Assembly: GCA_000169115.1 (NCBI GenBank)
Contig: AAVV01000007.1
Coordinates: 186,001 to 250,000, forward strand
DNA: 64,000 bases
Source: a marine gamma proteobacterium HTCC2080
Lineage (GTDB): Bacteria; Pseudomonadota; Gammaproteobacteria; Pseudomonadales; Halieaceae
Reading direction: 5' to 3'
In this document: piece by piece, positions 37,302 to 46,549 of the stretch
Layout of the letters: each line of letters begins with the position of its first letter
Position numbering within the stretch: the first letter of the stretch is position 1
Notes under the pieces: model-generated
What the model saw: only the letters and a program-made list of their open reading frames with translations
The model's database searches: none
What the model was told of the DNA's origin: nothing
Made by a program: the position numbers and the translations under genes

Positions 37302-37802
37302 CTACAAGTATACCGCCGTGAATTCAGCCGTTGTAACACCCTTCCCATCGATTAAAATCAACACGTCGCCAAGGATGGCAAAAGATAACGTCTGCTCCAA
37401 AGCAGAAAAAAATTGCGCCTCTGCGGCTGAAGCGTCGGCACAGGCCATCCGGGTGGTGGCCATGGGCCCAAGAGAAAGTCGATTCTCGCTTGCCTCATAA
37501 GCACCTGAAAATTTGTTACACCCCGCAAACCCGCGAACGGCTTGGGTGTCCTCGCGAAACTGCACATAGGCTTCACGAGGCTGTGAAGGAGCCATTGTGA
37601 TAGGCGCATTGTTCAGCGCAGTAAGTTTCCAGTAGGTGTTTGCAAGTGGAGCTTTCGGGCTTTTCGACGACGACTCAATATCTGAGCCAGAAGTAATAAC
37701 CGTTGGTATAGCCGTTGAATCCGCGGGCTTTGGTGACATTGGGACACAGCCAGCCAGTACAAGCGCTACAAATATAAGCTGTTTTAATGATGTAAATTTC
37801 AT
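37302..37802 (-). CDS. META-domain (HslJ-like) lipoprotein
   Basis: 166 residues from the ATG at 37802 (MKFTSLKQL); the TTG at 37808 is a poorer start. Lipobox LAGC gives a mature lipoprotein. The META domain is seen as TYWKLTALNNAPI, VQFREDTQAVRGFAGCNKFSGAYE and a final FAILGDVLILID. HslJ-like proteins are linked to heat shock or novobiocin resistance, with mechanism unclear. It lies 38 bp upstream of the amidohydrolase start, so the two may be cotranscribed. Confidence 0.88.
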   Translation of the reverse strand: MKFTSLKQLIFVALVLAGCVPMSPKPADSTAIPTVITSGSDIESSSKSPKAPLANTYWKLTALNNAPITMAPSQPREAYVQFREDTQAVRGFAGCNKFSGAYEASENRLSLGPMATTRMACADASAAEAQFFSALEQTLSFAILGDVLILIDGKGVTTAEFTAVYL

Positions 37803-38033
37803 AGGCAATCACAACCTTTTATTACAGAGTTTTAATAAGCACCACTGTCTTTAATGCTGCGATTGAATCTCAAGCCAGGGTCACAGAAACAGACCCCGCA
37901 CGCTTAGGTCAACTCCTTTAAACCCTCAATGACTGGTAAAGTAAGCGCAGCTATCAGCGACCACTTCTGCCCAAAAGGCAATCGATTAGGGCCTAGTTGC
38001 TGCCACAACAACCTCTTTAAGGGTGTAGTAACA

Positions 38034-38252
38034 ATGCCTCAGGCAACTTTTGACATGGCATTAGGTACCGAAAAAGTCCTGCTTTTTTACAAAGCCAAGA
38101 AAAATCGAGTGCAAGTTATTGCCCGGGATGGAAGAACGCTTAATCTGCCCTGGGAGCTTTTCAAGCCCTACATTACCCCGGCAGGTATTCATGGCAGCTT
38201 CACTATATTTTTTGGAGCAGAAGGCAAATACGAACGTTTAGTGCAGATATAA
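38034..38252 (+). CDS. DUF2835-family small protein
   Basis: 72 residues from the ATG at 38034 (MPQATFDMALGTEKVLLFY); an earlier in-frame ATG at 37929 adds a Cys-rich non-family leader. The core VQVIARDGRTLNLPWELFKPYITPAGIHGSF-type pattern (residues about 24-54) is the DUF2835 signature. Cytoplasmic, function unknown. A weak AAGGG site lies upstream. Confidence 0.8.
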   Translation: MPQATFDMALGTEKVLLFYKAKKNRVQVIARDGRTLNLPWELFKPYITPAGIHGSFTIFFGAEGKYERLVQI

Positions 38253-38471
38253 GTTGCTGAGCGTAGCGCCGCATCTTGGGCTTTACTGAGTGGGCGGTAC
38301 TGATTTCGTGCTGCTGATAACGGCTCGCTGATTGCCAATCGTCGGGTCGTCGAACCCAACTTGTGTTCCCGCGATTACACGCTTCAGTCTGAGGATTCGA
38401 AACGAGCAACCACTGATACGTAAAGCCGCACACCCGCAACCTCAATGAGAGAAGGAGAGAGAAGCTCGACT

Positions 38472-40166
38472 CTAGTCTTGTAGGGGGCTGATCTCGGTGA
38501 CTGTACCTAGGTCATCGGGCTCGGAAGGTGCTGCGCCTCCCTCGGGCAACTGTGCAACTGATAGATCAGGATCTTCTATCGGGTCTTCTATTGGCTCCTC
38601 TATTGACTCCACTACAAGCTCCAACCGGCTTGTCTCGAGGTCGAAATCGCGTGGCTCAAGATCGGGCAATTCTTTAGATATCTTGGTCGATATCTTTCTA
38701 AATTTGTCGACCTTACCAAAAAGGCCTTGTTTGCCAGCTAGCGCTACCACAGCCTTGTTGTAGTGATTGCCAACGGTCGTTAGCGAGCCCCCCAAACTGC
38801 GAAGCCCCTCAGCCACTCCAGCAACTTTGTTGTAAATATCGGCGGCCATATCACTAATTTCCTTCGCCTCAGCATTACTGCGCTCCAGCATCCAAAGGTT
38901 GGCGACAGTTCGTAATATGGGGATCAGTGTGGTGTGCGACACCAACACTATCTGTTTACTGAAACCGTACTGAAACAACTCCTTGTTGTGTTTCAGTGCC
39001 TCGATATAAGCCGACTCCATCGGCATAAACATGAGCACATAACTCGGGCTTTTCATACCCGTGAGGTTGGTATAGTCCTTTGAGGCCAGATCGTCGATGT
39101 GCTTTCTAACGGCATGAACATGCTCCGTCATCGCCCGTTTGTATTCCTCTGGAGTTTCCGCAGCGATCGTTCTTTCATACGCGTTGAGCGTCACTTTACT
39201 ATCGATGATGAGCTGCCGATTTTCCGGTAAGCGTACAAGAAAATCTGTGCGCTTAATCTTGCCTGCGCCATCTGAAAAGCTGTCCTGCATCGTATAATGG
39301 TCGCCCTCAATCAGCCCGCTGATCTCCAACGTACGCTGTAATTGCGCTTCACCCCAAGCCCCACGCTGCTGGGAGTCGCCCTTCAGTGCTGTGGTGAGAT
39401 TACTCGCGTCTTGACCAATTTTTAACCCTAGATCCTTGACACCATCAATAGCCTGCTGCAAGGAGGTATGGTTCTTCGTCGAGGCGTCATGTACTTCATT
39501 GACCCGACTTTGAAACCCAGCAATTTGCTCCTGTAGCGGCTTCAAAAGCCCCCCTAGGGTGGTATGGTTGGCGTCAGCGAATTGCTTACCCTTTTGCTCA
39601 AAAACCTTATTGGCAAGATTTTCAAATTGTTGACTCAAGGACTCACTGGAGTTTTTTAAGAACTCTTTTTGAACCCTTAAATTTTCCTCTTGCTGCTCCC
39701 GCTCAGTCACCAGTACTGCCGCTTCGGTAGTCTGCTTTTCAAGTTTTTCAAGCAGCAGCTGTCGCTCAGATTTCAACTCATCAAGGTCTCGCTGCAAACC
39801 CAGAATTCGCGCCTGAGCAGCACTAAGCTCTGCCTGCCCTTGGCGCAATATCAGTAATTCATCGTTGCTTTCAGCCAACTGGGCCCCGAGGCGATTTTTT
39901 TCTATGCTAGCAAACTCCTTTTCTTTTTCGAGCCGAAGACAGTCATCTTCCCGATCTCTCAATGTCGCCGCGGCCGCGTCGCTAGCATTTTCTGCTGATA
40001 CCAAATCTGCTTGAAGCTGATTACAAGTTTGCTGTGTATTGCTTAGCTGCGACTCGAGCATGGCGGTCTTTGAGCGGCCGCGGTAGGCTGCGGAAAAATA
40101 GGTCACCACAACCAAGAGCAGCGCCACAATAAGCAGAATCATCGAACTTTCACCCGCAGCCGGCAT
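38472..40166 (-). CDS. rmuC: DNA recombination protein RmuC
   Basis: 564 residues. One N-terminal membrane helix (about residues 9-25, MILLIVALLLVVVTYF), a coiled coil of roughly 150 residues, then the nuclease-like core: RGAWGEAQLQRTLE, RTDFLVRLPENRQLIIDSKV and MFMPMESAY. RmuC limits inversions at short inverted repeats and is placed among endonuclease-like folds. The last ~60 residues are acidic, with repeats of EEPIEDPIEDP, and lie outside the family core. It is flanked by gaps and not clearly in an operon. Confidence 0.93.
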   Translation of the reverse strand: MPAAGESSMILLIVALLLVVVTYFSAAYRGRSKTAMLESQLSNTQQTCNQLQADLVSAENASDAAAATLRDREDDCLRLEKEKEFASIEKNRLGAQLAESNDELLILRQGQAELSAAQARILGLQRDLDELKSERQLLLEKLEKQTTEAAVLVTEREQQEENLRVQKEFLKNSSESLSQQFENLANKVFEQKGKQFADANHTTLGGLLKPLQEQIAGFQSRVNEVHDASTKNHTSLQQAIDGVKDLGLKIGQDASNLTTALKGDSQQRGAWGEAQLQRTLEISGLIEGDHYTMQDSFSDGAGKIKRTDFLVRLPENRQLIIDSKVTLNAYERTIAAETPEEYKRAMTEHVHAVRKHIDDLASKDYTNLTGMKSPSYVLMFMPMESAYIEALKHNKELFQYGFSKQIVLVSHTTLIPILRTVANLWMLERSNAEAKEISDMAADIYNKVAGVAEGLRSLGGSLTTVGNHYNKAVVALAGKQGLFGKVDKFRKISTKISKELPDLEPRDFDLETSRLELVVESIEEPIEDPIEDPDLSVAQLPEGGAAPSEPDDLGTVTEISPLQD

Positions 40167-40278
40167 TAGATTATTGCTCTAAAAACTAAACTATTTTTGG
40201 ACATGAAACCCACCACTTTTGGCCTGTCTGTGAAGCATCGATCTCTGACATAAAAATATCAGAGCCGAACATAAACGC

Positions 40279-40668
40279 TCAAAATTTTGCAATTATCTTA
40301 ATTTCTACCTTTAGTCCCGGGTCAACCAGAGCCGAGACACCAATTAGCGTTTGAGCAACTTCTGGTTTCTTACCGTAAGCCGCCTCTCTGGTCTCAAAAA
40401 TTGCTGGAACCTGACGCATACAATCCTTCATATCTGTCACAAAGAACGTTTCGTCGACGATATTGTCCATTGTGGCTCCGAACTCAAACAAAACGGCTGC
40501 AATATTTTTATAGGCCGCTTCAACCTGAGAGGGCAAATCTGATGGAATTTCTCCGGCCTCAGTCATACCTACTTGGCCAGCTAAGTATAAGGAATCGCCA
40601 ACCCGTACACCCTGACTGAAAAAATCGGCGTAAGGACCAGCTCTGAACAACTTTTTTTCAATAGACAC
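40279..40668 (-). CDS. RidA-family (YjgF) enamine/imine deaminase
   Basis: 129 residues with GPYADFFSQGVRVGDSLYLAGQVG, QVEAAYKNIAAVLFEFGA and VPAIFETREAAYG, the RidA pattern; but the usual catalytic Arg of the RidA subgroup signature (CxR or xxR near residue 105) is not clearly present, as the segment reads QTLIGVSALVDPGLKVEI. It may be an Rid-like paralogue with different activity. GTG start with GAGAG upstream. Confidence 0.85.
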   Translation of the reverse strand: MSIEKKLFRAGPYADFFSQGVRVGDSLYLAGQVGMTEAGEIPSDLPSQVEAAYKNIAAVLFEFGATMDNIVDETFFVTDMKDCMRQVPAIFETREAAYGKKPEVAQTLIGVSALVDPGLKVEIKIIAKF

Positions 40669-41211
40669 GGCATCTCTCAGTTAATTACACGCTTACTCTA
40701 GTCCACTATAACTGCGCTACTGCTTGCGCAACAAAGAAATTCGAACAGACCATGATAGCTCTGAGAAATTAAGTGACTGCGGGTATCAACACTGCCGTCA
40801 TCAAGCACTGCAGGCCAATCACCAACAACCAGTTGCCGTAGCTTTCTAGTTCACGTGTTGTCATTTTTTCACGTTCCCGGTCGATCACAGCGGCCAGATG
40901 CGCTAACAATTTTTGTACTAAACATGGGAGGGAAGGCTTTTAGCCCTTACCAAGGTATCTGGCTTATTAGGGGGGGCTGATTCCACGAGCTCAAAAACAG
41001 CAATACTGATTCGACGGGTAAGAAAGTACCAGCTCACTGAGTGCCTCGCTGACTATGCTCGCACCCATTGCAACGCTTTTGACCTTTGCCAAGCAGGTGA
41101 GCTGCTACTTGAGTGAGGTCTCATCGAATATGTGTTTTCAGGTTAAGTGATGTCAGAATTTGGCGTATATTGGTCTTGAGCAGCTACGTCAGCCAAGGAG
41201 CGGGAGAATCT
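40669..41211. other. 543-bp gap with two weak small reading frames
   Basis: Besides the 31-codon minus-strand ORF annotated separately, the plus strand is open from 40922 to 41116 (64 codons) and reads like protein (KTAILIRRVRKYQLTECLAD, then HCNAFDLCQAGELLLE) but has no ATG, GTG or TTG. It could be the tail of a decayed gene. A G7 run at 40970-40976 lies inside it. The promoter of the symporter operon must lie near the 3' end of the gap. Confidence 0.5.
40769..40864 (-). CDS. Possible 31-aa membrane peptide
   Basis: ATG-started with GGGAA about eight bases upstream. The first ten residues are polar (MTTRELESYG), the rest hydrophobic (NWLLVIGLQCLMTAVLIPAV), as in single-span small membrane proteins. 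There is no relative that I recognise, and the coding case rests on this layout only. Confidence 0.3.
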   Translation of the reverse strand: MTTRELESYGNWLLVIGLQCLMTAVLIPAVT

Positions 41212-41475
41212 GTGGGAAATTTTGTTTTGACCGACATCCTATTTTTGGCAGGCGTGGTCTTGATCTTGGCTTCAGGCATTGCCCTGTATACAAGAGCTCC
41301 CAGAGATGAGCCTGATCCCAAATACCAATATTTTGGCCCTCCCACTAAACAGTCGCAGTCGATAAAGCCCGGCGAGCCCGCTGTTTTTGAGCCCGCTGAT
41401 CCAGCTGACGAAGGCGTTTTGTGGAGCGCTTATAGCCCCGTAGATCAAACAGATCGGAAACGCCGACATCGGTAA
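41212..41475 (+). CDS. Small single-span membrane protein upstream of SSS symporter
   Basis: 87 residues from a GTG at 41212 with GGGAG about seven bases upstream; the frame open to 41113 lacks a site. One membrane helix (about residues 7-24, DILFLAGVVLILASGIAL), then a polar, Pro-rich cytoplasmic tail including DPKYQYFGPP. It lies 37 bp before the sodium:solute symporter gene on the same strand. Unrecognised; it could be an accessory subunit, which is inference from position. Confidence 0.6.
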   Translation: MGNFVLTDILFLAGVVLILASGIALYTRAPRDEPDPKYQYFGPPTKQSQSIKPGEPAVFEPADPADEGVLWSAYSPVDQTDRKRRHR

Positions 41476-41512
41476 TCCTTATTCAGCCGTTAGCTACCCG
41501 ATAGGAGCTTGA

Positions 41513-43033
41513 GTGATAGAAAAATATTTCATGATTGGCCTCTACTTTGGCGTTCTTTTGCTGCTGGGCTACGTCGCGTCAAAGCGTATTAAAACCCTGA
41601 AGGATTTTGTTGTTGGCGGTAAGTCGCTGGGGTTTTGGGTGGCTGCTTTTTCGGCCCAAGCTACCGGGGAATCCGCCTGGTTACTACTGGGGCTAACCGG
41701 CATGGGAGCCATGATTGGCTTTTCTGCCTACTGGGTTGTGCTGGGAGAGTTACTGGGCGTACTTGTCATGTGGTTTTTTATGGCTGGACGCTTTAAGCGC
41801 TTAACCGATCGCTATGATTCTATGACGGTTATCGATTATTTAGTCACGCGGTTCCGATGCAAAACTCACCTGTTACGTGTGATTGCTGCGCTAAGTCTTT
41901 GCCTATTCGTTTTGATTTATATTGCTGCCCAAATCGATGCAACGGGTTCTGCCTTCGAAACCTTTCTTGACTGGCCCTACCTAACAGGCGCCATATTCGG
42001 CTTTAGTATTGTCACTATTTATTGTTTGGCAGGCGGCTTTCTGGCGGCTGCCTGGACCGATATGTTGCAAGGCGCAGTAATGCTAGCCTGCCTCATGCTA
42101 CTCCCGACTGTAGCCATACTTACTTTGACCCATGCAGAGTCCATTTATACGGGACTTGCCACCATTGACCCGGGACTCGTTACTGTCTGGGGCGCGGGAG
42201 GGCCAACCCTGCTCAACATTGCCGCTGTGTTGGGTATGGCGCTCATAGGCCTGGGGTTTTTGGGGTCTCCGCAGGTATTTGCCCGCTTGATTGCCATAAG
42301 GAGCGATAAACAAATTAACCGCGGTAAATGGGTGGCGTTAGTCTTCACCATCTTGGTCGACTTCTCGGCGGTCACAATTGGCGTACTGGGGCGCTATATT
42401 TTCACCGAAAACGGAGTGGACCCGGAGTCTGTGCTGGGCAACGGGGCTCAGAACGTGCTGCCAGAACTCGTTGAATACACCTTTCCACCCTGGATCGTCG
42501 GCCTTTACGTGGCGGCCGTTCTGTCTGCGATTATGTCCACCGTATCATCGCTCATCGTAATGGCCGCAGGCTCAATAACCCACGACCTGTACGGGCAAAT
42601 CTACAATCCAACGATGGAAGATGCTCAGGCCGCGCGATTATGCCGACTAATAACACTCGGGCTGGCGCTGGCAGCGCTACTCATTGCCGTAACCGTTGCA
42701 ATCAGCTCACCCGATAGGACGATATTTTGGTTTGCCATTTTTGGCTGGTCAGGCATAGCTGCAACCTTCTGCCCCATGATGCTTCTTTCACTATTTTGGG
42801 CCGGATTTACAGAGCGCGCGGCTATAGCCTCAATGCTCGCTGGTTTTTTCATGACCATTGCTAGTAAGTTCTTACTCCAAGACCTTCATAGCGTGGGCGA
42901 AATCTTTGCGGCACTCGAGACAATGCCGCCTTCATTTCTGACCGCACTACTGGTTGGATATTGGGTCTCAAAAGTCTGGCCTGACAGGAATCTTCGAGAA
43001 CACTATCAAGAGGATTTAAAGCACTGCCACTAG
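41513..43033 (+). CDS. Sodium:solute symporter (SSS family, PutP-like)
   Basis: 506 residues with about 13 membrane helices. Family features include KTLKDFVVGGKSLGFW after the first helix, QATGESAWLLLGLTG and GLGFLGSPQVFARLIAIRS, close to the proline/pantothenate symporter group. It couples Na+ entry to uptake of an amino acid or organic acid. The start is GTG with TAGGAG upstream. It follows the small membrane protein in one unit. Confidence 0.92.
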   Translation: MIEKYFMIGLYFGVLLLLGYVASKRIKTLKDFVVGGKSLGFWVAAFSAQATGESAWLLLGLTGMGAMIGFSAYWVVLGELLGVLVMWFFMAGRFKRLTDRYDSMTVIDYLVTRFRCKTHLLRVIAALSLCLFVLIYIAAQIDATGSAFETFLDWPYLTGAIFGFSIVTIYCLAGGFLAAAWTDMLQGAVMLACLMLLPTVAILTLTHAESIYTGLATIDPGLVTVWGAGGPTLLNIAAVLGMALIGLGFLGSPQVFARLIAIRSDKQINRGKWVALVFTILVDFSAVTIGVLGRYIFTENGVDPESVLGNGAQNVLPELVEYTFPPWIVGLYVAAVLSAIMSTVSSLIVMAAGSITHDLYGQIYNPTMEDAQAARLCRLITLGLALAALLIAVTVAISSPDRTIFWFAIFGWSGIAATFCPMMLLSLFWAGFTERAAIASMLAGFFMTIASKFLLQDLHSVGEIFAALETMPPSFLTALLVGYWVSKVWPDRNLREHYQEDLKHCH

Positions 43034-43108
43034 GGCCCGCAATCATTTAAAAAACGAGAACAAACCAAGGTCCTATCGAACCCTTTCTGGAACTGGGCCC
43101 TAAGGCAG

Positions 43109-43510
43109 TTACTCGCAGGTGAAATTCGAGACCGTCTGCTGCAGCCAATTAGTGGTGTTGCCGACGAACATGGCTTTTAAACCAAAGCTAGCGCAGTGAT
43201 CAAGGGCCAAGGTTTTCACTTCACTTGGAAGCTTTGCGCAATCGTTCAGGTCATCGCTGAAGGTTTGATTAGGGTTACAACCACTGTCGAACCCCATCGA
43301 AGCCTGAGCATAAGTTATTTTGACACCCTCTTCGCTGGCATCTGACGTGCTGGGCCCAAACAAGAGCACGGTATCCACGGATGATACTTCGGAGACATCT
43401 CTAGGGGGCTGTTGCTGTGCGGCGCAGCCGGTAAGAACTATCAAGCCCAGAGCGGCTATTAATGACTTGGGAATCTTGCACTGCAGAGAACTTAACCGAG
43501 AAGTAGACAT
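43109..43510 (-). CDS. Hypothetical lipoprotein
   Basis: 133 residues from the ATG at 43510. Signal peptide with lipobox LTGC, then a polar domain of about 100 residues containing five Cys (SGCNPN, NDCAK, DHCASFG, FTCE), plausibly two disulfides. There is no domain I recognise. It faces the symporter gene convergently and stands alone. Expected in the envelope. Confidence 0.7.
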   Translation of the reverse strand: MSTSRLSSLQCKIPKSLIAALGLIVLTGCAAQQQPPRDVSEVSSVDTVLLFGPSTSDASEEGVKITYAQASMGFDSGCNPNQTFSDDLNDCAKLPSEVKTLALDHCASFGLKAMFVGNTTNWLQQTVSNFTCE

Positions 43511-43750
43511 GGCAATTTTTCCTAATGCTAAGGACCTACCCATAAAGGGTTTGAAGCCTCACTGTACAGCAAAAATTCAGCTTCAGTAGCAAAGCAGCGC
43601 CCTTAGTGTGACCAGATAGGCACCGATTTGGGTTTAACCCATGTCAGCTAACGACTTACGCGAGATAAGTTATCTAATTCTAAAAACAGGCAAGCGATAA
43701 AAAGAGCGGTGCCGGGGTTTACAACCAGTTGCAGATGTTTATTGGGAAAA

Positions 43751-43918
43751 CTAGCCATCCGAATTTTCTGCGGCGTCCTGTTCCTGTCGGCGTTTGAAGT
43801 AACGAACAAATTTTTTCGAGGCGCTGTAGAACAGCCCCGAGGCTACCAATACGACCGCTAACAAAGCGAACATCATGGGGTAACCCATTTGCCCCAGTAC
43901 TGACGTTGATTCACTCAT
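43751..43918 (-). CDS. Small single-span membrane protein, 55 aa
   Basis: ATG-started with AAGGAC seven bases upstream. Sequence layout: a short polar N-terminus (MSESTSVLGQMG), a hydrophobic helix at about residues 13-31 (YPMMFALLAVVLVASGLFY), then a basic stretch (SKKFVRYFKRRQEQ) and an acidic tail. This is the usual arrangement of a bitopic inner-membrane protein with a positive cytoplasmic side. It stands alone between long gaps; unrecognised. Confidence 0.6.
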   Translation of the reverse strand: MSESTSVLGQMGYPMMFALLAVVLVASGLFYSASKKFVRYFKRRQEQDAAENSDG

Positions 43919-44467
43919 ATCTTGTCCTTCATATTCAGCCCCGTTGGCTGAGTGCCATGGAGAAAGCAGCTAGCCGCTTTAATGTATTCCAGGTACTGGG
44001 GCTTCGTGGAATTTCGTGCGCATTAGTTAATCATGGCCGCTGGCTAAAAAATATCCAAATGCATTTCTACAAGGTTGTGTAGATTCTTAAGAATGCCGCT
44101 CGACTTAGGCCCCGAGAAGTTTACCGTTAAATGGCGCCGCACACCCTCTGATACTTGATTATTTTCTAAGCTGCTTGCCACAGATTTTACTTTTAACTGG
44201 TATTGGCTCTAAGTTTTCGCTAGCAAATACCGTTTTCAATGCCCCACCGAAACCACGCCCAAGACCTGCTAATTATGACTGCTGGTAATCGCACCCCCTA
44301 GGCCCCGGCAGCCTTTACCCTTGGTGTATCGCCCCGTATTTGAAGCGACCCTAGACCTGAGAAGAAAGCCCATAGTCATTCAATGCGTTTAAGGACAGCT
44401 TTTTCTGATAACCTCCAACCTCTAAAATCAGCACGAACATTGGCCCCTAAAACAGAGAGAGTCCACC
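43919..44467. other. 549-bp gap, nothing recognised
   Basis: No ORF with a start site, terminator or RNA gene is evident. The final ~60 bases probably carry the promoter of the downstream SDR gene. Confidence 0.5.
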
Positions 44468-45334
44468 ATGAGCTTGCAAGGCAAAACACTTTTTATAAGC
44501 GGCGCCAGCCGTGGTATTGGACTGGCCATTGCCAAACGTGCCGCACGTGACGGGGCAAATGTTGCGATTGCAGCAAAAACTGCCGAGCCCCATCCCAAGC
44601 TCCCAGGCACTATTTACACTGCGGCCCAGGAGATCGAAGAAGCTGGCGGCACGGCGCTACCCGTTTTGTGCGATATACGCTTTGAAGACCAAGTACAGGC
44701 CGCGGTGCAATCGACAGTCGATAAGTTTGGGGGCATCGATATTTGCATAAATAACGCCAGCGCCATCAGCCCAACCGGCACCTTAGACACAGATATGAAG
44801 CGCTACGACCTGATGAACGAAATCAATACGCGCGGGACTTTTTTGGTATCAAAAACCTGCATCCCATTTTTGAAGCAGGGTAACAACCCTCACATTTTAA
44901 ACCTCGCGCCACCTCTGGACATGGAAGCGAAATGGTTTGCACCCCACGTTGCCTACACGATTGCCAAAATGGGTATGAGTCTCTGTACGTTAGGAATGAG
45001 TAAAGAACTCGCAGCAGACCAAATTGCAGTCAACTCGCTTTGGCCTCTGACTGCAATTGATACTGCAGCCGTTCGCAACGTCTTAGGCGACGATGAGATG
45101 GTGAAGGGCTGTCGATTGGTCTCAATTATGGCAGATGCGGCTTACGCAATACTTTGTCGAGACTCAGGCGCATGCTCGGGCAATTTCTACATTGACGAAG
45201 AAGTTCTTCGTGCAGAGGGTGTGACAGACTTCGATCAATATGCGGTTGCACCTGGCGCCGACCTTTTTCGGGACTTCTTCGTACCTGACCAAGTGGCCGA
45301 CAGCTTGCCCACCAAGACCATAGGCGGTTACTGA
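44468..45334 (+). CDS. SDR family, HSDL2/AtuB-like dehydrogenase
   Basis: 288 residues. The cofactor loop ISGASRGIGLAIA is at about residues 10-22, and INNASAIS replaces the usual NNAG. Tyr and Lys are present (VAYTIAKMG), while the usual catalytic Ser region reads NLAPPL, as in the HSDL2 and citronellol-dehydrogenase subgroup. The C-terminus (NFYIDEEVLRAEGVTDFDQY) also fits that subgroup. Likely acts on fatty or isoprenoid alcohols/aldehydes. The ATG has GAGAG upstream. It is convergent with a start-less coding-like stretch at 45396-45590. Confidence 0.88.
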   Translation: MSLQGKTLFISGASRGIGLAIAKRAARDGANVAIAAKTAEPHPKLPGTIYTAAQEIEEAGGTALPVLCDIRFEDQVQAAVQSTVDKFGGIDICINNASAISPTGTLDTDMKRYDLMNEINTRGTFLVSKTCIPFLKQGNNPHILNLAPPLDMEAKWFAPHVAYTIAKMGMSLCTLGMSKELAADQIAVNSLWPLTAIDTAAVRNVLGDDEMVKGCRLVSIMADAAYAILCRDSGACSGNFYIDEEVLRAEGVTDFDQYAVAPGADLFRDFFVPDQVADSLPTKTIGGY

Positions 45335-45395
45335 AGCTAAAATTTAGTGGCATCACAGCGCGCACATATTAAATAGCTTACATAGCCGAGTCTTT

Positions 45396-45590
45396 TTAAG
45401 GGTCGACCTCCCCCTCCGAGATCCACATCGGCTGGGGTGTGCGATAAGGTGGCTTACTGGAGCTGTAGGCAAGGAAGTCGTGGTCCTGCGACGCCAACTC
45501 GAAGCTAATGCCAGAGTTCGCTGCCAGAGAGGCTATAGCGTCGCGGTGGCTACCTGCGAATTTTTTAAAAATCTCGTGCAGTTGGAAGCG
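45396..45590 (-). pseudogene. Coding-like stretch without start codon (C-terminal remnant?)
   Basis: An open 64-residue frame that looks like real protein: RFQLHEIFKKFAGSHRDAIA, then LASQDHDFLAYSSSKPPYRT and PMWISEGEVDP. It begins after a TAG with no ATG, GTG or TTG in its first half. It lies in the same frame as the upstream sterol-desaturase-family gene, separated from it by two stop codons. It could be the end of a decayed gene. Not recognised. Confidence 0.4.
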
Positions 45591-45632
45591 CTAACATCGG
45601 AGCACCCGCAAGCTGATGTGAACTGCGGCACG

Positions 45633-46448
45633 CTAGACCTCGCTCTGCTCCCGTGGCGGGAGCAACCACAGTTGCCACAGCTGAGCAGCGGAGCGTGCGG
45701 AAAGAGACTGCCGAAACAATCTGAGCCACTCGGCAAACGCGATGCGCAACGGATTATAGGTATTGATGTTGGTCAGCAGACCATACTGCACTTGAGCCAC
45801 CTCGGGCTCAAATGTGCCAAACAGTCGGTCCCAAATAATTAAAAAATTACCGTAGTTCTTGTCGACGTACTCAGGATTAGACCCATGATGAACGCGGTGA
45901 TAGGAGGGGGTCACAAATACCCACTCGATTGGCGCCCAAAGTTTGTTAATCACCTCGGTATGGGTCCAGAAACCATAAATCGTGGCAATTGCACCCGCAC
46001 TGGCGATTACGAGCGGATCAAACCCGAGTAACGGCAAAGGCCAGTAAAAGAGCGCTTTAGTAAAAGGCCCTGTAGGAGACTGCCGCAATGCGGTGCCGAG
46101 GTTCATGTGTTCGCTGGAGTGATGTACCACATGGGCACACCACAGAAACCTCACCCGGTGCTGGGCGCGGTGGTACCAATAAAAAATGAAGTCAATGGTG
46201 ATGAAAGTCAGCAGCCAGCCCCAAGGCCCACCTGGCACCTCAAAGACCCGAAACTGGTACAGCCATAGATGCAATGCTATGAGCGTGCCGCCTATGGCAA
46301 GGCGCACTCCGATGTTTATACCTAACTGCGACATAGAGGCACTGAAGTCTTTCATCGCATAGGCATTTTGCCCGTGCAAACTGCTCCAGATTGCCTCTGC
46401 GACTATCAACAGCGCAAATACAGGTAATGCCATGATCATTAAATCCAT
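45633..46448 (-). CDS. Sterol desaturase/fatty-acid-hydroxylase-family protein
   Basis: 271 residues with four to five membrane helices and the diiron His pattern HRAQHRVRFLWCAHVVHHSSEH (as HxxxH and HxxHH) plus YHRVHHGSNPEYVDKNYG near the C-terminus, and a shorter earlier WYHRAQH. Such enzymes hydroxylate or desaturate sterols, hopanoids or lipids. The C-terminus (LLPPREQSEV) lacks the usual Gly-Trp-x-Asp-Gly tail, so it may be shortened. No cofactor partner adjacent. Confidence 0.88.
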   Translation of the reverse strand: MDLMIMALPVFALLIVAEAIWSSLHGQNAYAMKDFSASMSQLGINIGVRLAIGGTLIALHLWLYQFRVFEVPGGPWGWLLTFITIDFIFYWYHRAQHRVRFLWCAHVVHHSSEHMNLGTALRQSPTGPFTKALFYWPLPLLGFDPLVIASAGAIATIYGFWTHTEVINKLWAPIEWVFVTPSYHRVHHGSNPEYVDKNYGNFLIIWDRLFGTFEPEVAQVQYGLLTNINTYNPLRIAFAEWLRLFRQSLSARSAAQLWQLWLLPPREQSEV

Positions 46449-46549
46449 AGCGAGAGTGTAACTAAGTTTTGCGGCGCCGTCTGAGCCGGGCAGTTGCAGT
46501 AGACCTCGGTCAATTCGACTTCACAAGCTTCAACGCTGAGGTCCGGATA

